Assembly: GCA_963205115.1 (NCBI GenBank)
Contig: CAUJHV010000032.1
Span: 1 to 64,000, forward strand
Length of the DNA: 64,000 bases
Source of the DNA: Pseudomonadota bacterium
GTDB taxonomy: Bacteria; Pseudomonadota; Gammaproteobacteria; Burkholderiales; Burkholderiaceae_C
Direction: 5' to 3'
Positions within the stretch are counted from its first letter, which is position 1. Every line of letters begins with the position of its first letter. A model generated the notes under the pieces. The model worked only from the letters and a program-made list of their open reading frames with translations, was not told the DNA's origin and did not search any database. This document shows, piece by piece, positions 17,759 through 26,869 of this stretch. Made by a program: the position numbers and the translations under genes.

Positions 17759-18268
17759 ATGCAAGCGCGACTGTTGATTTCCGCACTGACCCTGGCCGCC
17801 ACGGCGGCCGCTACCGGCCTGGCTCTGGCAGCCACCCCCGCCAGCGAAGCCCCAGCCGCCTCCGCCCCGGCTGCCGCCGCTGCCGCCAAGGCGCCGGCAA
17901 CGACGAAGGCGACAACGCCGGCAGCACACCCGAAGAAGGCTGCGGCGCACAAGCGCGCTCGTCGCCACCGCACCACACACCACACCGCGATGGACCGCAT
18001 GCACCAGCACGTGGTCACCGCCCGCAGCGCCGACGAGGGGCGCTGGGTGGCCGTCGAGTTGCACGACGGGCACCTGAGCCCGGCGCAAGCCGCGACTCTG
18101 CGCGCCTGGGTGGCGCGCGTATCGCACGACCAGCAGGCGCTGACACGCCGCGGACACGAAACCTACGGCGAGGCCGTGGCCATCAGCCACGAGCAGAACC
18201 GGATCGACTGGTCCATCCACACCGGCCAGGCCGTGCCGACGAGCGTCCCGCCGTCCACGGTTTCCTGA
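17759..18268 (+). CDS. Small exported Ala/His-rich protein, unknown function
   Basis: A 169-residue protein, not recognised. Seen: signal peptide (LLISALTLAATAAATGLALA, about 4-23), an Ala/Pro/Lys low-complexity linker (about 24-65), a basic and His-rich patch (HKRARRHRTTHHTAMDRMHQH) and a helical C-terminal domain (about 85-150). The start ATG 17759 is preceded by GAAGAGGAC. It lies about 105 bp behind the Do protease on the same strand, so it may be cotranscribed and periplasmic. The His-rich segment could bind metal, but the charge pattern also fits nucleic-acid or envelope binding; neither is shown. Confidence 0.7.
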   Translation: MQARLLISALTLAATAAATGLALAATPASEAPAASAPAAAAAAKAPATTKATTPAAHPKKAAAHKRARRHRTTHHTAMDRMHQHVVTARSADEGRWVAVELHDGHLSPAQAATLRAWVARVSHDQQALTRRGHETYGEAVAISHEQNRIDWSIHTGQAVPTSVPPSTVS

Positions 18269-18335
18269 TCGCCCGTCCCGCCTCGCGCCCTGATGCCGCC
18301 CGGCGCACCGCCGCACACACGACGCGGCAGGCGGC

Positions 18336-19661
18336 TCAGGGCTGTGGCGATGCCGGCCAGCGCATCTCCACGCGCAGGCCGCCCAGCGGTGAGTCGTCCA
18401 GCGTCAGCCGGGCGCCATGCCGGGCGGCCACGGCGCGCACGATGGCCAGGCCCAGGCCGCTGCCGTCGCGTTCGTCATGACCCAGGCGCTGGAAGCGTTC
18501 GAACGCCCGCTCGCGCTGTGCCGGTGCGATGCCCGGCCCCGAATCGTCCACGCGCAGCAGCACGCCATCCGGCGACTGCGAGATCGACAGCGTGACCTGG
18601 GGCGACCGGCCGCCGTATTTCACGGCGTTGTCCAGCAGGTTGCGCAGCGCGCTGCGCAGGGCCTGCGGGTCGCCCGGCATCGGCAGCGTCGGCGGCGCCT
18701 CGAGCCGCAACTGCGCGTCATGCGCCTGGGCCAGCGGGCGGGCGTCGGCCATCGCCTGCTGCGCAATTTCGACGAGGTCCAGCGGCACGGCCGGCGTCGC
18801 GGCCTGCGGCTCGGCACGCGCCAGTGCCAGCAGCTGCTCCACCAGGTGCGCGGCGCGGTCGACGCCGGCACGCAGTCGCGACAGCGCCGCCTGGCGTTCC
18901 TCGGGCGACTGCGCATCGCCCAGCAGGCCGATCTGCAGCTTCAGTGCGGTCAGCGGCGTGCGCAGCTCGTGCGCCGCATCGGCAATGAAGGCACGCTGCC
19001 CGTCGAAGGCCGCCGACAGGCGCTCCAGCAGGCCGTTGAAGGCATCCACCAGCGGCCGCACCTCGCTGGGCAGCGGCGCCACCGGCAGCGGCGCCAGGCT
19101 GCCGACCTCACGCGAGCGCGCCGCGCCGGCCACGCGCTGCAAAGGCGCCAGCGAGATGCCCAGCAGCCACCACAGGCCCAGCGCCACCAGCGGCGCCGCC
19201 ACGGCCACCGGCCAGACGCTGCGCAGTGCCGCCTCGGCCGCCAACCGGCGCCGCACCGCCTCCGGCTGTCCCACCTGCACGATGCGCAGCGGCGTGGCCG
19301 CCGCGTAGACACGCCACACCTGGCCGCCCAGCGTGATCTCGCTGAAGCCCAGCACGGCGCTGGCCGGCAGCGCCTCGCGCAGGCCGGGCGGGCGGCTCGA
19401 ATAGACCGCCGCGCCGCGCAGCGACCAGATCTGCACGACGTAGTCGAAGTCCGGATTGGCCAGCGCGGCCGCTTCGTCGGGCGCGATCTCGCCCTGGTCG
19501 CGCAGCGACAGCGCCACCTGCTGCAGGTGGTAATCGAACAGCTTGTCGGCCTCGGCCAGCACGCTGAAGAAGGTGGCGCCGCCCACGCCCAGCGCGGTCA
19601 CACCCGCAAGCACCAGCACGAAGGCAAACAGCCGCGCGCGCAGCGAGGCCAGCCGCCGCAT
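18336..19661 (-). CDS. QseC-like sensor histidine kinase
   Basis: A 441-residue membrane sensor. Seen: N-terminal basic segment and membrane helix (LFAFVLVLAGVTALGVGGATFF, about 12-33), a periplasmic domain of about 125 residues, a second helix (VWPVAVAAPLVALGLWWLLGISL, about 155-177) and a short HAMP-like linker. HisKA follows with AAHELRTPLTALKLQ (His about 241), then HATPase with NLLDNAVKYGG, DDSGPGI and GSGLGLAIVRAV. The organisation matches QseC/TctE-type kinases. It is the second gene of an operon after its response regulator (2-bp gap). It is convergent with the small exported protein. Its signal is unknown; proximity to the Do protease suggests envelope status. Confidence 0.92.
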   Translation of the reverse strand: MRRLASLRARLFAFVLVLAGVTALGVGGATFFSVLAEADKLFDYHLQQVALSLRDQGEIAPDEAAALANPDFDYVVQIWSLRGAAVYSSRPPGLREALPASAVLGFSEITLGGQVWRVYAAATPLRIVQVGQPEAVRRRLAAEAALRSVWPVAVAAPLVALGLWWLLGISLAPLQRVAGAARSREVGSLAPLPVAPLPSEVRPLVDAFNGLLERLSAAFDGQRAFIADAAHELRTPLTALKLQIGLLGDAQSPEERQAALSRLRAGVDRAAHLVEQLLALARAEPQAATPAVPLDLVEIAQQAMADARPLAQAHDAQLRLEAPPTLPMPGDPQALRSALRNLLDNAVKYGGRSPQVTLSISQSPDGVLLRVDDSGPGIAPAQRERAFERFQRLGHDERDGSGLGLAIVRAVAARHGARLTLDDSPLGGLRVEMRWPASPQP

Positions 19662-19663
19662 GT

Positions 19664-20332
19664 TCAGCTGTCCTTGGCCGGGCCGGCGTAGTAGCCCAGC
19701 CCGCGCACGGTATGCAGCAGGTCGTCGCCGAGCTTGCGGCGCAGCTGGTGCATGTAGACGCTGATGGCGTTGCTCTCCAGCTCCTCGCCCCAGCCGTACA
19801 GGCGGTCTTCGAGCTGCGCGCGCGAGAGGATCGCGCCGGGGCGCTCCAGCAGGGCCTGCAGCAGCGCAAATTCGCGTGCGGACAGCAGCACCGGCCGGCC
19901 GCCGCGCGCGACTTCGCGCGTGGCGGGGTCCAGGCGCAGGTCGGCCACCTCGAGTGCAGTGCTGGCGCGCCCGCCCTGGCGCCGCACCAGCGCGCGCAGC
20001 CGCGCGAGCAGCTCGTCGAGTTCGAAGGGCTTGACCAGATAGTCGTCCGCGCCGGCGTCCAGCCCGGCCACCTTGTCGGCCAGCGCGTCGCGCGCGGTGA
20101 CCACCATCACCGGCGTCGTGTCGCCGCGCGCGCGCAGCGAGGCCAGCACCTGCAGGCCGTCGCGCTGCGGCAGGCCCAGGTCCAGCAGCACGGCGTCGAA
20201 ACGCTCCGTCGCCAGCGCCGCCTCGGCCGCACGGCCGTCACGCACCCAGTCGGCCGCCATGCTGTGGCGCCGCAGCGCCTCACGCAGGCTCTCGCCGATC
20301 ATTCGGTCGTCTTCGACCAGCAGGACTCGCAT
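19664..20332 (-). CDS. OmpR/QseB-family response regulator
   Basis: A 222-residue regulator. Seen: receiver domain with VEDD (acidic pair about 6-8), phospho-acceptor Asp in VLLDLGLP (about 51) and Lys in LVKPF (about 102), then a winged-helix domain with ARGGRPVLLSAREFALLQALLE and SNAISVYMHQLRRKLGDDLLHTVRGLGY. The frame is open upstream, but MRVLLVEDD is the canonical start, so 20332 is used. It precedes the QseC-like kinase by 2 bp. Likely targets by context are itself and the Do protease gene; no operator could be defined by eye. Confidence 0.93.
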   Translation of the reverse strand: MRVLLVEDDRMIGESLREALRRHSMAADWVRDGRAAEAALATERFDAVLLDLGLPQRDGLQVLASLRARGDTTPVMVVTARDALADKVAGLDAGADDYLVKPFELDELLARLRALVRRQGGRASTALEVADLRLDPATREVARGGRPVLLSAREFALLQALLERPGAILSRAQLEDRLYGWGEELESNAISVYMHQLRRKLGDDLLHTVRGLGYYAGPAKDS

Positions 20333-20544
20333 CGCACGTCCCCCTTGGCAGGCGCCAGTGTGGCAGGTCGGCAAGACCCTGGCGCGGGTTGGCGCGGCCG
20401 GGACGCGTGGAGCCTGGGGCCGGCGCCGCGAGCCGAATCGACCACCGGCGCAGGCGGGGCCTCGGGGCGGACGCGGCGTCGCGCGCGTTGCCCATCGGGG
20501 TCAGGGCGGGCATCCTGTGTGCCACCCGGGCGAGGTGCGCCGAA

Positions 20545-21630
20545 TCAGGCGGTCACGACCGCGCCACGCGCGGCCCGCGCGGGCGCCGCGGCCTCGTCGC
20601 GCAGCACGCCGAACAGGTTCTTCGGGTCGTCAGCTTCGGGCACGAACTGCATGCGCTCGCCGATGCCGAGTTCGGCGGCGGTCTCGCCCATGAAGGCGAG
20701 CGCGGCGTAGTCCTCGAGCGCGAACCCGACCGAATCGAAGACCGTGACCTGCGAGGCCCCGGTGCGGCCGCTGGCCTGGCCGGCCAGCACCTGCCACAGC
20801 TCGGTCACCGGGAAGTCGGCCGGCATCTGCTGGATGTCGCCTTCGAGGCGGGTCTGCGGCTCGAACTCGACGAATACCGGTCCGGCTTCGAGCACGCCGC
20901 GGTGCAGCTCGGTCTTGCCCGGGCAGTCGCCGCCGACCGCGTTGATGTGCATGCCGGGTTCGATCATCTCGGGCGTCAGGATCGTCGCCTGGGTCTTGGC
21001 GGCGGTGACGGTGGTCACGATGTCCGCGCCGCGCACGGCCTCGGCAATGCTTTCGAAGGTGCGCACCTTCAGGCCCTGGCCGACCACGTTGGCGGCGAGC
21101 TTGGCCGATGCCGCGGGGTCGGCGTCGAACAGGCGCAGCTCACGGATGCCAACCAGGTCGCGGAAGGCGATCGCCTGGAATTCGCTCTGCGCGCCATTGC
21201 CGATCAGCGCCATCACGCGGCTGTCGGGCCGGGCCAGCGCGCGCGCCGCCACGGCCGACATCGCGGCGGTGCGGATCGCGGTGGTCAGCGTCAGCTCGCA
21301 CAGCAGCCGCGGCGCGCCGGTCTCGACATCGGCGAGCACGCCAAAAGCCATCACCGTGGGCAGGCCGTGGCGATGGTTATTGGGGTGCCCGTTGACGTAC
21401 TTGAAGGCGAACTGGCGGTCGTCGGCGATCGGCATCAGCTCGATCACGCCGACCGCGGAGTGACAGGCCACGCGTGCGCTCTTGTCGAACGCCTGCCATC
21501 GCAGGAACTCGCGCTCGATGCGCGTGGCGACGCCGGCGATGCAGGCCGACAGGCCCTTGCGCCGCACGAGGCGAATCATGTCCGGGGCGCCGAGGTAGAC
21601 GGTGGCGGGGTAGCGGCCGGTGGGGTTCAT
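20545..21630 (-). CDS. Ornithine cyclodeaminase/mu-crystallin family protein
   Basis: A 361-residue NAD-dependent enzyme of the ornithine cyclodeaminase/alanine dehydrogenase family. Seen: RHG-type substrate region (YVNGHPNNHRHGLPTVMA), the AIRTAAMSAVAARAL helix, Rossmann motif VMALIGNGAQSEFQ (about 145-158; GNGAQS instead of GxGxQ), and AVGGDCPGKTEL. The ATG at 21630 has AGGAG about 7 bases upstream. True ornithine cyclodeaminases give proline, but relatives reduce imines or make N-alkyl amino acids, so the substrate is open. It lies behind a LysR gene and close to a Bug protein and an amidase, suggesting a catabolic role for an imported amino-acid-like or amide compound. Confidence 0.85.
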   Translation of the reverse strand: MNPTGRYPATVYLGAPDMIRLVRRKGLSACIAGVATRIEREFLRWQAFDKSARVACHSAVGVIELMPIADDRQFAFKYVNGHPNNHRHGLPTVMAFGVLADVETGAPRLLCELTLTTAIRTAAMSAVAARALARPDSRVMALIGNGAQSEFQAIAFRDLVGIRELRLFDADPAASAKLAANVVGQGLKVRTFESIAEAVRGADIVTTVTAAKTQATILTPEMIEPGMHINAVGGDCPGKTELHRGVLEAGPVFVEFEPQTRLEGDIQQMPADFPVTELWQVLAGQASGRTGASQVTVFDSVGFALEDYAALAFMGETAAELGIGERMQFVPEADDPKNLFGVLRDEAAAPARAARGAVVTA

Positions 21631-21775
21631 CGTGAGTCTCCTGTATCGATGAAGAGGAGTCTGACGATGGCGGCTGGCAGACAGAAGCGTCCGCCATGCG
21701 CGCAAACGGCCAGGAAGCTGCCGAAGTGGCAGAGCTAGCTGTCGTTTTGCGCCATGACGGCGCGTATACCCGGCT

Positions 21776-22684
21776 TCAGCCGGCCGACTCCAGGCGGGCG
21801 CACACCGACGCCAGGCAGTGCGCGAAGTACTCGGCGGCCGGGGTCAGCGGCACCTCCGGGTGCGTCAGCAGCAGCAGCTCGATGTCGCTCGGCGCCAGCG
21901 CGGTGTGGGCAATGGCCACGATGCCACGCGATTCGGGATGGCCGAGCAGCGGCTCGGGGAAGATCGAGATCGCATTCGAGTGGCGCAGGAGGGTCATCGC
22001 CGCAAGCGTCTCGCAGGGCACGACGCGCCGTGGGGGCTCGCCGCCCGTGCCCGCAAAGAGCGCCGCCAGGCGCTGCGCATGCGCGCCGGCGGGGGCCGGC
22101 GTCAGCACCCATTCGTAGGACGCCAGCGCAGCCGGGCTCGGCGCCGCCAGTACTGGGTGGCCGGCGCGCGCCACGATGCGTTGCGGCGCGCGCAGGATGC
22201 GCCGGCTGCGGAATTCGTCGTCCCGCAGTTCCCCGACGTCGGCGGCCACAGCCGCGATGTCCAGCGTGCCGTCGCGCAGGCGCGGCACCACGCGGGCCAT
22301 CAGCCCTTCGATGATGCTCACCTCGACCTGGCGGAAGCGCTGGCGGAACCAGTCGAAGGCCGGTCCGAGCGCGGAGAGCGTCAGGAACGGCGTCACACCC
22401 AGGCGCACGCTGCCGGCATCCTCGCCGCCGGCCTGCAGCAGGTCCTCGCGCGCCAGCGCCACCTGGCGCGAGATCAGCCGGGCGCGCGCCAGCAGCCGCT
22501 CGCCAGCCTGCGTGAGTCCGACACCCCGCGAGCGGCGGATCAGCAGCGGGACACCCGCCTCGTCCTCGAGCAGCCGCATCGACTTGGTCACCGCGGCCTG
22601 CGACAGGTGCAGCTGCCGCGCCGCCGCGCGGATGCCGCCGTGTTCGACGACGTGCAGGAGGACCTCGAGTTGCTGCAGTTTCAT
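21776..22684 (-). CDS. LysR-family regulator
   Basis: A 302-residue LysR-type regulator. Seen: N-terminal winged helix-turn-helix (MKLQQLEVLLHVVEHGGI and LHLSQAAVTKSMRLLEDEAG, about 1-60) and a LysR substrate-binding domain (about 90-295). An ATG 18 bp further upstream (22702) is the alternative start. It is divergent from the Bug-type binding protein gene, with a 239-bp spacer of lower GC content that must contain both promoters. The expected role is ligand-dependent activation of the divergent Bug/amidase operon and perhaps of the cyclodeaminase gene behind it. Confidence 0.9.
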   Translation of the reverse strand: MKLQQLEVLLHVVEHGGIRAAARQLHLSQAAVTKSMRLLEDEAGVPLLIRRSRGVGLTQAGERLLARARLISRQVALAREDLLQAGGEDAGSVRLGVTPFLTLSALGPAFDWFRQRFRQVEVSIIEGLMARVVPRLRDGTLDIAAVAADVGELRDDEFRSRRILRAPQRIVARAGHPVLAAPSPAALASYEWVLTPAPAGAHAQRLAALFAGTGGEPPRRVVPCETLAAMTLLRHSNAISIFPEPLLGHPESRGIVAIAHTALAPSDIELLLLTHPEVPLTPAAEYFAHCLASVCARLESAG

Positions 22685-22923
22685 GCGGTCGGCAAGTGAC
22701 AACCCAAAGTGTTCAAGACCACAAGATGTTGCCTTTCAGTGTGCACCCGCGAATCCTAGACTGCTTCACACCCAGGGAACACCGGAGCTTCCGATCTCGG
22801 GGTGAACAGGCCACCGACGTCGTCGCGCAGCGCCGCCACCCGGCGCGGGGCCTGCAAGAAACCTGCACCTCCGCACGGGATGCCGAGCGGCTCGAACCCT
22901 GGATCTTCCCGAAGGACACGCTC

Positions 22924-23934
22924 ATGACCCGATTCCTGGCACGCGCCGCGGCGCAGCTCTCGACACTCGGCGCCGGCATGGCGCTCGCGGCCATCGCCAT
23001 GTCCACGGCCGTGGCGCAGACCTGGCCGAGCAAACCCGTCACCCTGGTCGTGCCCTGGCCGGCCGGCGGGCCGTCCGACTTCGTCGCGCGGCAGATCCAG
23101 AACGACACGCAGAAGGCGCTGGGCCAGACGCTGATCGTCGAGAACATCGGCGGCGTGGGCGGCGCGCTGGGCGTGCAGAAAATGCTCGCCGGCAACGACG
23201 GCCACACGGCCCTGCTGGGCAGCCCGCTCGAGCTGATCATCCCGCCGCTGACCTTGGCCACGGTGAAGTACAAGCCCACCGACCTGCGCATGGTGGCGCA
23301 GCTCGTGAAGGCGCCGCTGGTGCTGGTCGCGCGCAAGGACCTGCCGGCCAACAGCATCGACGAACTGCTTCAGCTGGCCGCCGAACGCAAGGCCGCCGGC
23401 AAGCCGCTCGCCGTGGCCAATACCGGCCCGGGCAGCATGTTCCACCTGGTGGCGGAGAAGTTTGCGCAGCAGACCGGCATCGAGCTGCTGCACATCCCGT
23501 ACAAGGGCTCGGCGCCGGCCATGGGCGACCTGATGGGCGGCCAGGTGGACCTGATGTTCACGATCTTCGCCGGCCCTGTTCCGGGCACGATCGCCGATGG
23601 CAAGCTCAAGGCGATGGGCATGGCCACGGCCCGGCCGCTGCCGAAGTTTCCGCAGATCGCTGCACTGGCTGCGCATCCGAAGCTCGCAGGCTTCGAGTTC
23701 GACTCCTGGGCCGGCATCCAGGTGCCGCGCAGCACGCCCGACGACGCGGCCAACCGCCTGAACAAGGCGCTGTACGAGGCCATGTCGAACCCGCAGACGC
23801 GCCAGAGCTTCGAAAGTGTCGGCAACCTCGTCGTCGCGCCGATGTCGCTGGCGGAGCTGGAGCGCACCTACCAGGCCGAGATCGCGCGCTACCAGGCGAT
23901 CGCCCGGTCGATCAACCTGCAGCCCCAGCAATGA
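22924..23934 (+). CDS. Bug-family (TctC-like) periplasmic solute-binding protein
   Basis: A 336-residue member of the tripartite tricarboxylate transporter receptor family (Bug proteins), highly expanded in Burkholderiales. Seen: signal peptide (about 1-35, ending STAVAQ), the conserved TWPSKPVTLVVPWPAGGPSD start of the mature protein, VENIGGVGGALGVQKM and the HIPYKGSAPAMGDLMGGQVDLMF signature. AAGGA precedes ATG 22924. No tctA/tctB membrane genes are present, as is common for Bug orphans. The amidase follows with a 4-bp ATGA overlap, so ligand capture and amide hydrolysis are probably linked. Confidence 0.92.
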   Translation: MTRFLARAAAQLSTLGAGMALAAIAMSTAVAQTWPSKPVTLVVPWPAGGPSDFVARQIQNDTQKALGQTLIVENIGGVGGALGVQKMLAGNDGHTALLGSPLELIIPPLTLATVKYKPTDLRMVAQLVKAPLVLVARKDLPANSIDELLQLAAERKAAGKPLAVANTGPGSMFHLVAEKFAQQTGIELLHIPYKGSAPAMGDLMGGQVDLMFTIFAGPVPGTIADGKLKAMGMATARPLPKFPQIAALAAHPKLAGFEFDSWAGIQVPRSTPDDAANRLNKALYEAMSNPQTRQSFESVGNLVVAPMSLAELERTYQAEIARYQAIARSINLQPQQ

Positions 23935-25349
23935 ACGCGGCAACCGGGGCCTGGTGGCGGCTGGGCGCCGTCGAGCTGGCCGACCGCATCCGGCGCCGCG
24001 AGCTGTCGGCGCGCGACGCCACCGAGAGCGTGCTGGCCCGCATCGCCGAGGTCAACCCGCGCACGAACGCGCTGGCGGAAGTGATGGCCGATGAAGCCCT
24101 CGCCGCCGCCGACGCCTGCGACCGCGCCACCGCCGCCGGGCTGTCCACCGGCCCGCTGCACGGCGTGCCCGTCACGGTGAAGGTCAACGTCGACACCGCC
24201 GGCCACGCGACGACCGACGGCATCGTCGCGCAGAAGGACAACATTGCGCCGACCGACTCGCCCCTGGTCGCCCACCTGCGGGCCGCTGGTGCGGTGATCG
24301 TCGGGCGCAGCAACACGCCGGCGTTTTCGCTGCGCTGGTTCACTGACAACGACCTGCACGGCCGCACGCTGAACCCCTTCGATCCCGCCGTGACGCCGGG
24401 CGGCTCCAGCGGCGGCGCGGCGGCGGCCGTGGCCACGGGCATGGGCGCGATCGGACACGGCAACGACTACGGCGGCTCGATCCGCCATCCGGCCTGGGCC
24501 TGCGGCGTGGTCGGGCTGCGCACGACCGCCGGCCGCGTGCCGGCGTACAAGGCCACCGCGCCGACGCGGATGGTCTCGAACCAGCAGATGTCGGTGCAGG
24601 GGCCGCTGACGCGAAGCGTGGCCGATGCGCGTGTCGCGCTGCGGGTGATGGCGCAGGGCTCGCCGCTCGATCCGAACTGGGTCCCGGCGCCGCTGGAAAC
24701 CACCGAAGACATGCACCGGCCGCTGCGCGTCGCGCTGTTCAAGCGCCATGCCGCATACGACGCCGACCCCAGCGTTGTCGGCGCGCTGGAACAGGCCGCG
24801 CGCTGGCTCGAGGCTGCCGGGTGCGAGGTCGAAGAAGCCGAACCGCCGCACTTCGAGGAGAGCGCCGCGCTGTGGCGCCAGCTCGTGATGAGCGACATGC
24901 GGCGCGGCGGCCAGGCGGCCGTCGAGAAGCTGGGCGATGCCGGTGTGCGCTCGGCGCTGCGCGGCTACCTCGACGGGCTGCCGGTCTGGAGCGCCGACGA
25001 GGTGCTCGCCGGGCAGGCGCGCCGGCTTGACATCCTGCGCGCCTGGACGATGTTCTTCGAGCGTCACCCCGTGCTGCTGATGCCCAATTCCTGGCGCAAG
25101 CAGTTTCCGGTGGATGCCGACGTCGGGCCACCCGCGCAGGTGCAGGGCCTGCTCGCGGCGCAAAGCCCGCTGCTGGCCACCGCGATGCTGGGGCTGCCGG
25201 GGCTGGCGGTGCCCACAGGCGTCGTGGATGGCCTGCCGGTGGGCGTGCAGATCGTGACGGCGCGCTTCCGCGAGGACATCGCGCTGCGGGCGGGCGAGAC
25301 CGTCGAGCGCGCAGCCGGCTATTCGGTGCTGCGCGCCTCGGGGGCGTGA
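23931..25349 (+). CDS. Amidase-signature family amidase
   Basis: A 472-residue amidase of the amidase-signature family. Seen: catalytic Lys in GVPVTVKVNVDTAG (about 83), the Gly/Ser-rich signature TPGGSSGGAAAAVA with the cis-Ser (about 157-163), and the nucleophile segment NDYGGSIRHPA (Ser about 182). The rest has the usual LGLPGLAVPTG block near the C terminus. Start ATG overlaps the Bug-protein stop (ATGA). The substrate is unknown; the neighbouring cyclodeaminase-like enzyme and Lrp regulator hint at an amino-acid amide or similar. Confidence 0.92.
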   Translation: MNAATGAWWRLGAVELADRIRRRELSARDATESVLARIAEVNPRTNALAEVMADEALAAADACDRATAAGLSTGPLHGVPVTVKVNVDTAGHATTDGIVAQKDNIAPTDSPLVAHLRAAGAVIVGRSNTPAFSLRWFTDNDLHGRTLNPFDPAVTPGGSSGGAAAAVATGMGAIGHGNDYGGSIRHPAWACGVVGLRTTAGRVPAYKATAPTRMVSNQQMSVQGPLTRSVADARVALRVMAQGSPLDPNWVPAPLETTEDMHRPLRVALFKRHAAYDADPSVVGALEQAARWLEAAGCEVEEAEPPHFEESAALWRQLVMSDMRRGGQAAVEKLGDAGVRSALRGYLDGLPVWSADEVLAGQARRLDILRAWTMFFERHPVLLMPNSWRKQFPVDADVGPPAQVQGLLAAQSPLLATAMLGLPGLAVPTGVVDGLPVGVQIVTARFREDIALRAGETVERAAGYSVLRASGA

Positions 25350-25412
25350 CAGGCGCGCGCACAGGCCCTCCAATGCGGGCATCGCGCATGATGCGGCGCG
25401 GAGGGCATCCCG

Positions 25413-25841
25413 GTGAGCAAGCTCGATGACACGGACCACAGGCTGATCGCGCTGTTGCGGCAAGACGCGCGCATGGCCGTTGCCACGCTGGCCGCCAAAC
25501 TGGGCGTGTCGCGCGGCACGGTGAGCAACCGGCTGCGCAAGCTGGAGGACGACCAGGTCATCGTCGGCTATCGCGTGCAGCTACGGCCCGATGCCGAGCC
25601 CGACCAGGTCCGTGCCTGGATGGGCGTGCTCGTCGAGGGCAACCAGACACGCGAGGTGATCGCCCATCTGCTTGGCGAACCCGGCGTGGCGGCCCTGCAC
25701 GACACCAACGGCCGCTGGGACCTGCTGGCCGAGCTGCGCGCGGACTCGGTGACGGCCGTGTCCGAGGTGCTGGAGCGCGTGCGGCTGATCAAGGGCATCC
25801 GCACCACGGAGACGAGCCTGTTGCTCAAGAGCTACCGCTGA
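25413..25841 (+). CDS. Lrp/AsnC-family regulator
   Basis: A 142-residue regulator. Seen: N-terminal helix-turn-helix (LDDTDHRLIALLRQDARMAVATLAAKLGVSRGTVSNRLRKLE, in pieces over residues 3-45) and a RAM/AsnC ligand-binding domain (about 60-142). Start is GTG with GGAGGG about 8 bases upstream. It follows the amidase by about 60 bp on the same strand and probably belongs to the same transcription unit, giving amino-acid-responsive control. Confidence 0.9.
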   Translation: MSKLDDTDHRLIALLRQDARMAVATLAAKLGVSRGTVSNRLRKLEDDQVIVGYRVQLRPDAEPDQVRAWMGVLVEGNQTREVIAHLLGEPGVAALHDTNGRWDLLAELRADSVTAVSEVLERVRLIKGIRTTETSLLLKSYR

Positions 25842-26043
25842 GGGCCGGCCTTGCGTGGCCGGCGCGGCGGGCCCGTGTGAACGCGCGGCGCTGTGTCGCA
25901 GCGCGGTCGATGGCCGGCGAACACGGCAGGCGCGGACGGCCTCCAGGGCTATCGGAACGGAACGCCAAGGTCGGGCCGCGCGCAACCGACGCCCGAAACC
26001 CGCAGAAAATCGACGGCTGGATGCCAGAACCCGAATCGACCCC

Positions 26044-26682
26044 ATGCTCCGCTACGAAACCATCCCCGTCACCCCCTTCGCCCAGAACTGCTCGCTGCTG
26101 TGGTGCGAGGACACGCGCGAAGCCGCACTGGTCGACCCCGGCGGCGAGCTGCCGCGCCTGCGCGAGGCCGTGCGGCGGCATGGCGTCACGCTCAAGCAGA
26201 TCCTGCTGACCCACGCGCACATCGACCACGCGGCCGGTTCCGGCACGCTGGCGCGCGAGGACGGGCTGCCGATCGTCGGCCCGCACCCGGGCGACCAGTT
26301 CTGGATCGACGGGCTGCCGCAGCAAAGCCGCATGTTCGGCTTTCCGCCGGCCGAGAGCTTCACGCCCACGCGCTGGCTGGCCGATGGCGACACGGTGCAG
26401 GTGGGTGCCGTCACCTTGAACGTCAGGCATTGCCCGGGGCACACGCCGGGCCACGTGGTCTTTCATGACCCGCAGACGCAGCGCGCCTTCGTCGGCGACG
26501 TGCTCTTCGCCGGCAGCATCGGCCGCACGGACTTCCCCGGCGGCGACCACGACACGCTGATCGCCAGCATCCGCGAGCGGCTGTGGCCCATGGGCGACGA
26601 CACGGTCTTCATCCCCGGCCACGGCCCGGAAAGCAGCTTCGGCCGCGAACGCGTGAGCAACCCGTTCGTGCGCGGCACCTGA
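26044..26682 (+). CDS. MBL-fold hydrolase (glyoxalase II-like)
   Basis: A 212-residue metallo-beta-lactamase-fold hydrolase, YcbL/GloB type. Seen: metal motif THAHIDHAAG (about residues 57-66, HxHxDH), downstream ligands in CPGHTPGH (about 131-138) and GDVLFAGSIGRTD (Asp ligand, about 158-170), and the final PGHGPESSFGRERVSNPF. This pattern is typical of small glyoxalase II-like thioesterases that hydrolyse lactoylglutathione or similar. The frame is open upstream, but MLRYETIPVTPFAQNCS is the family start, so 26044 is used. It stands alone between an Lrp and a LuxR gene; a strong hairpin lies 30 bp behind its stop. Confidence 0.9.
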   Translation: MLRYETIPVTPFAQNCSLLWCEDTREAALVDPGGELPRLREAVRRHGVTLKQILLTHAHIDHAAGSGTLAREDGLPIVGPHPGDQFWIDGLPQQSRMFGFPPAESFTPTRWLADGDTVQVGAVTLNVRHCPGHTPGHVVFHDPQTQRAFVGDVLFAGSIGRTDFPGGDHDTLIASIRERLWPMGDDTVFIPGHGPESSFGRERVSNPFVRGT

Positions 26683-26712
26683 GGCGCGCGGCGCTTCCGC
26701 GGCATGCGCGGG

Positions 26713-26736
26713 GCAGGCGCCGCACGCGGCGCCTGC
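26713..26736 (+). terminator. Hairpin after MBL-fold gene
   Basis: An 11-bp perfect stem, GCAGGCGCCGC (26713-26723) with GCGGCGCCTGC (26726-26736), encloses a 2-base loop about 30 bp behind the stop. There is no T-tract, so termination is inferred only from position and stability. Confidence 0.4.
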
Positions 26737-26869
26737 GACGGGCCAGCGTGAATAAGTCACAGACTGCCGTCGACCGATTCACTGCCTGCGCGGCGCCCCG
26801 CTGCTTAACCTGCTGGTCATGCATTCACCCGTCATTCCACGGACCGGATGCCAGACCCAGGAGCCCGCC

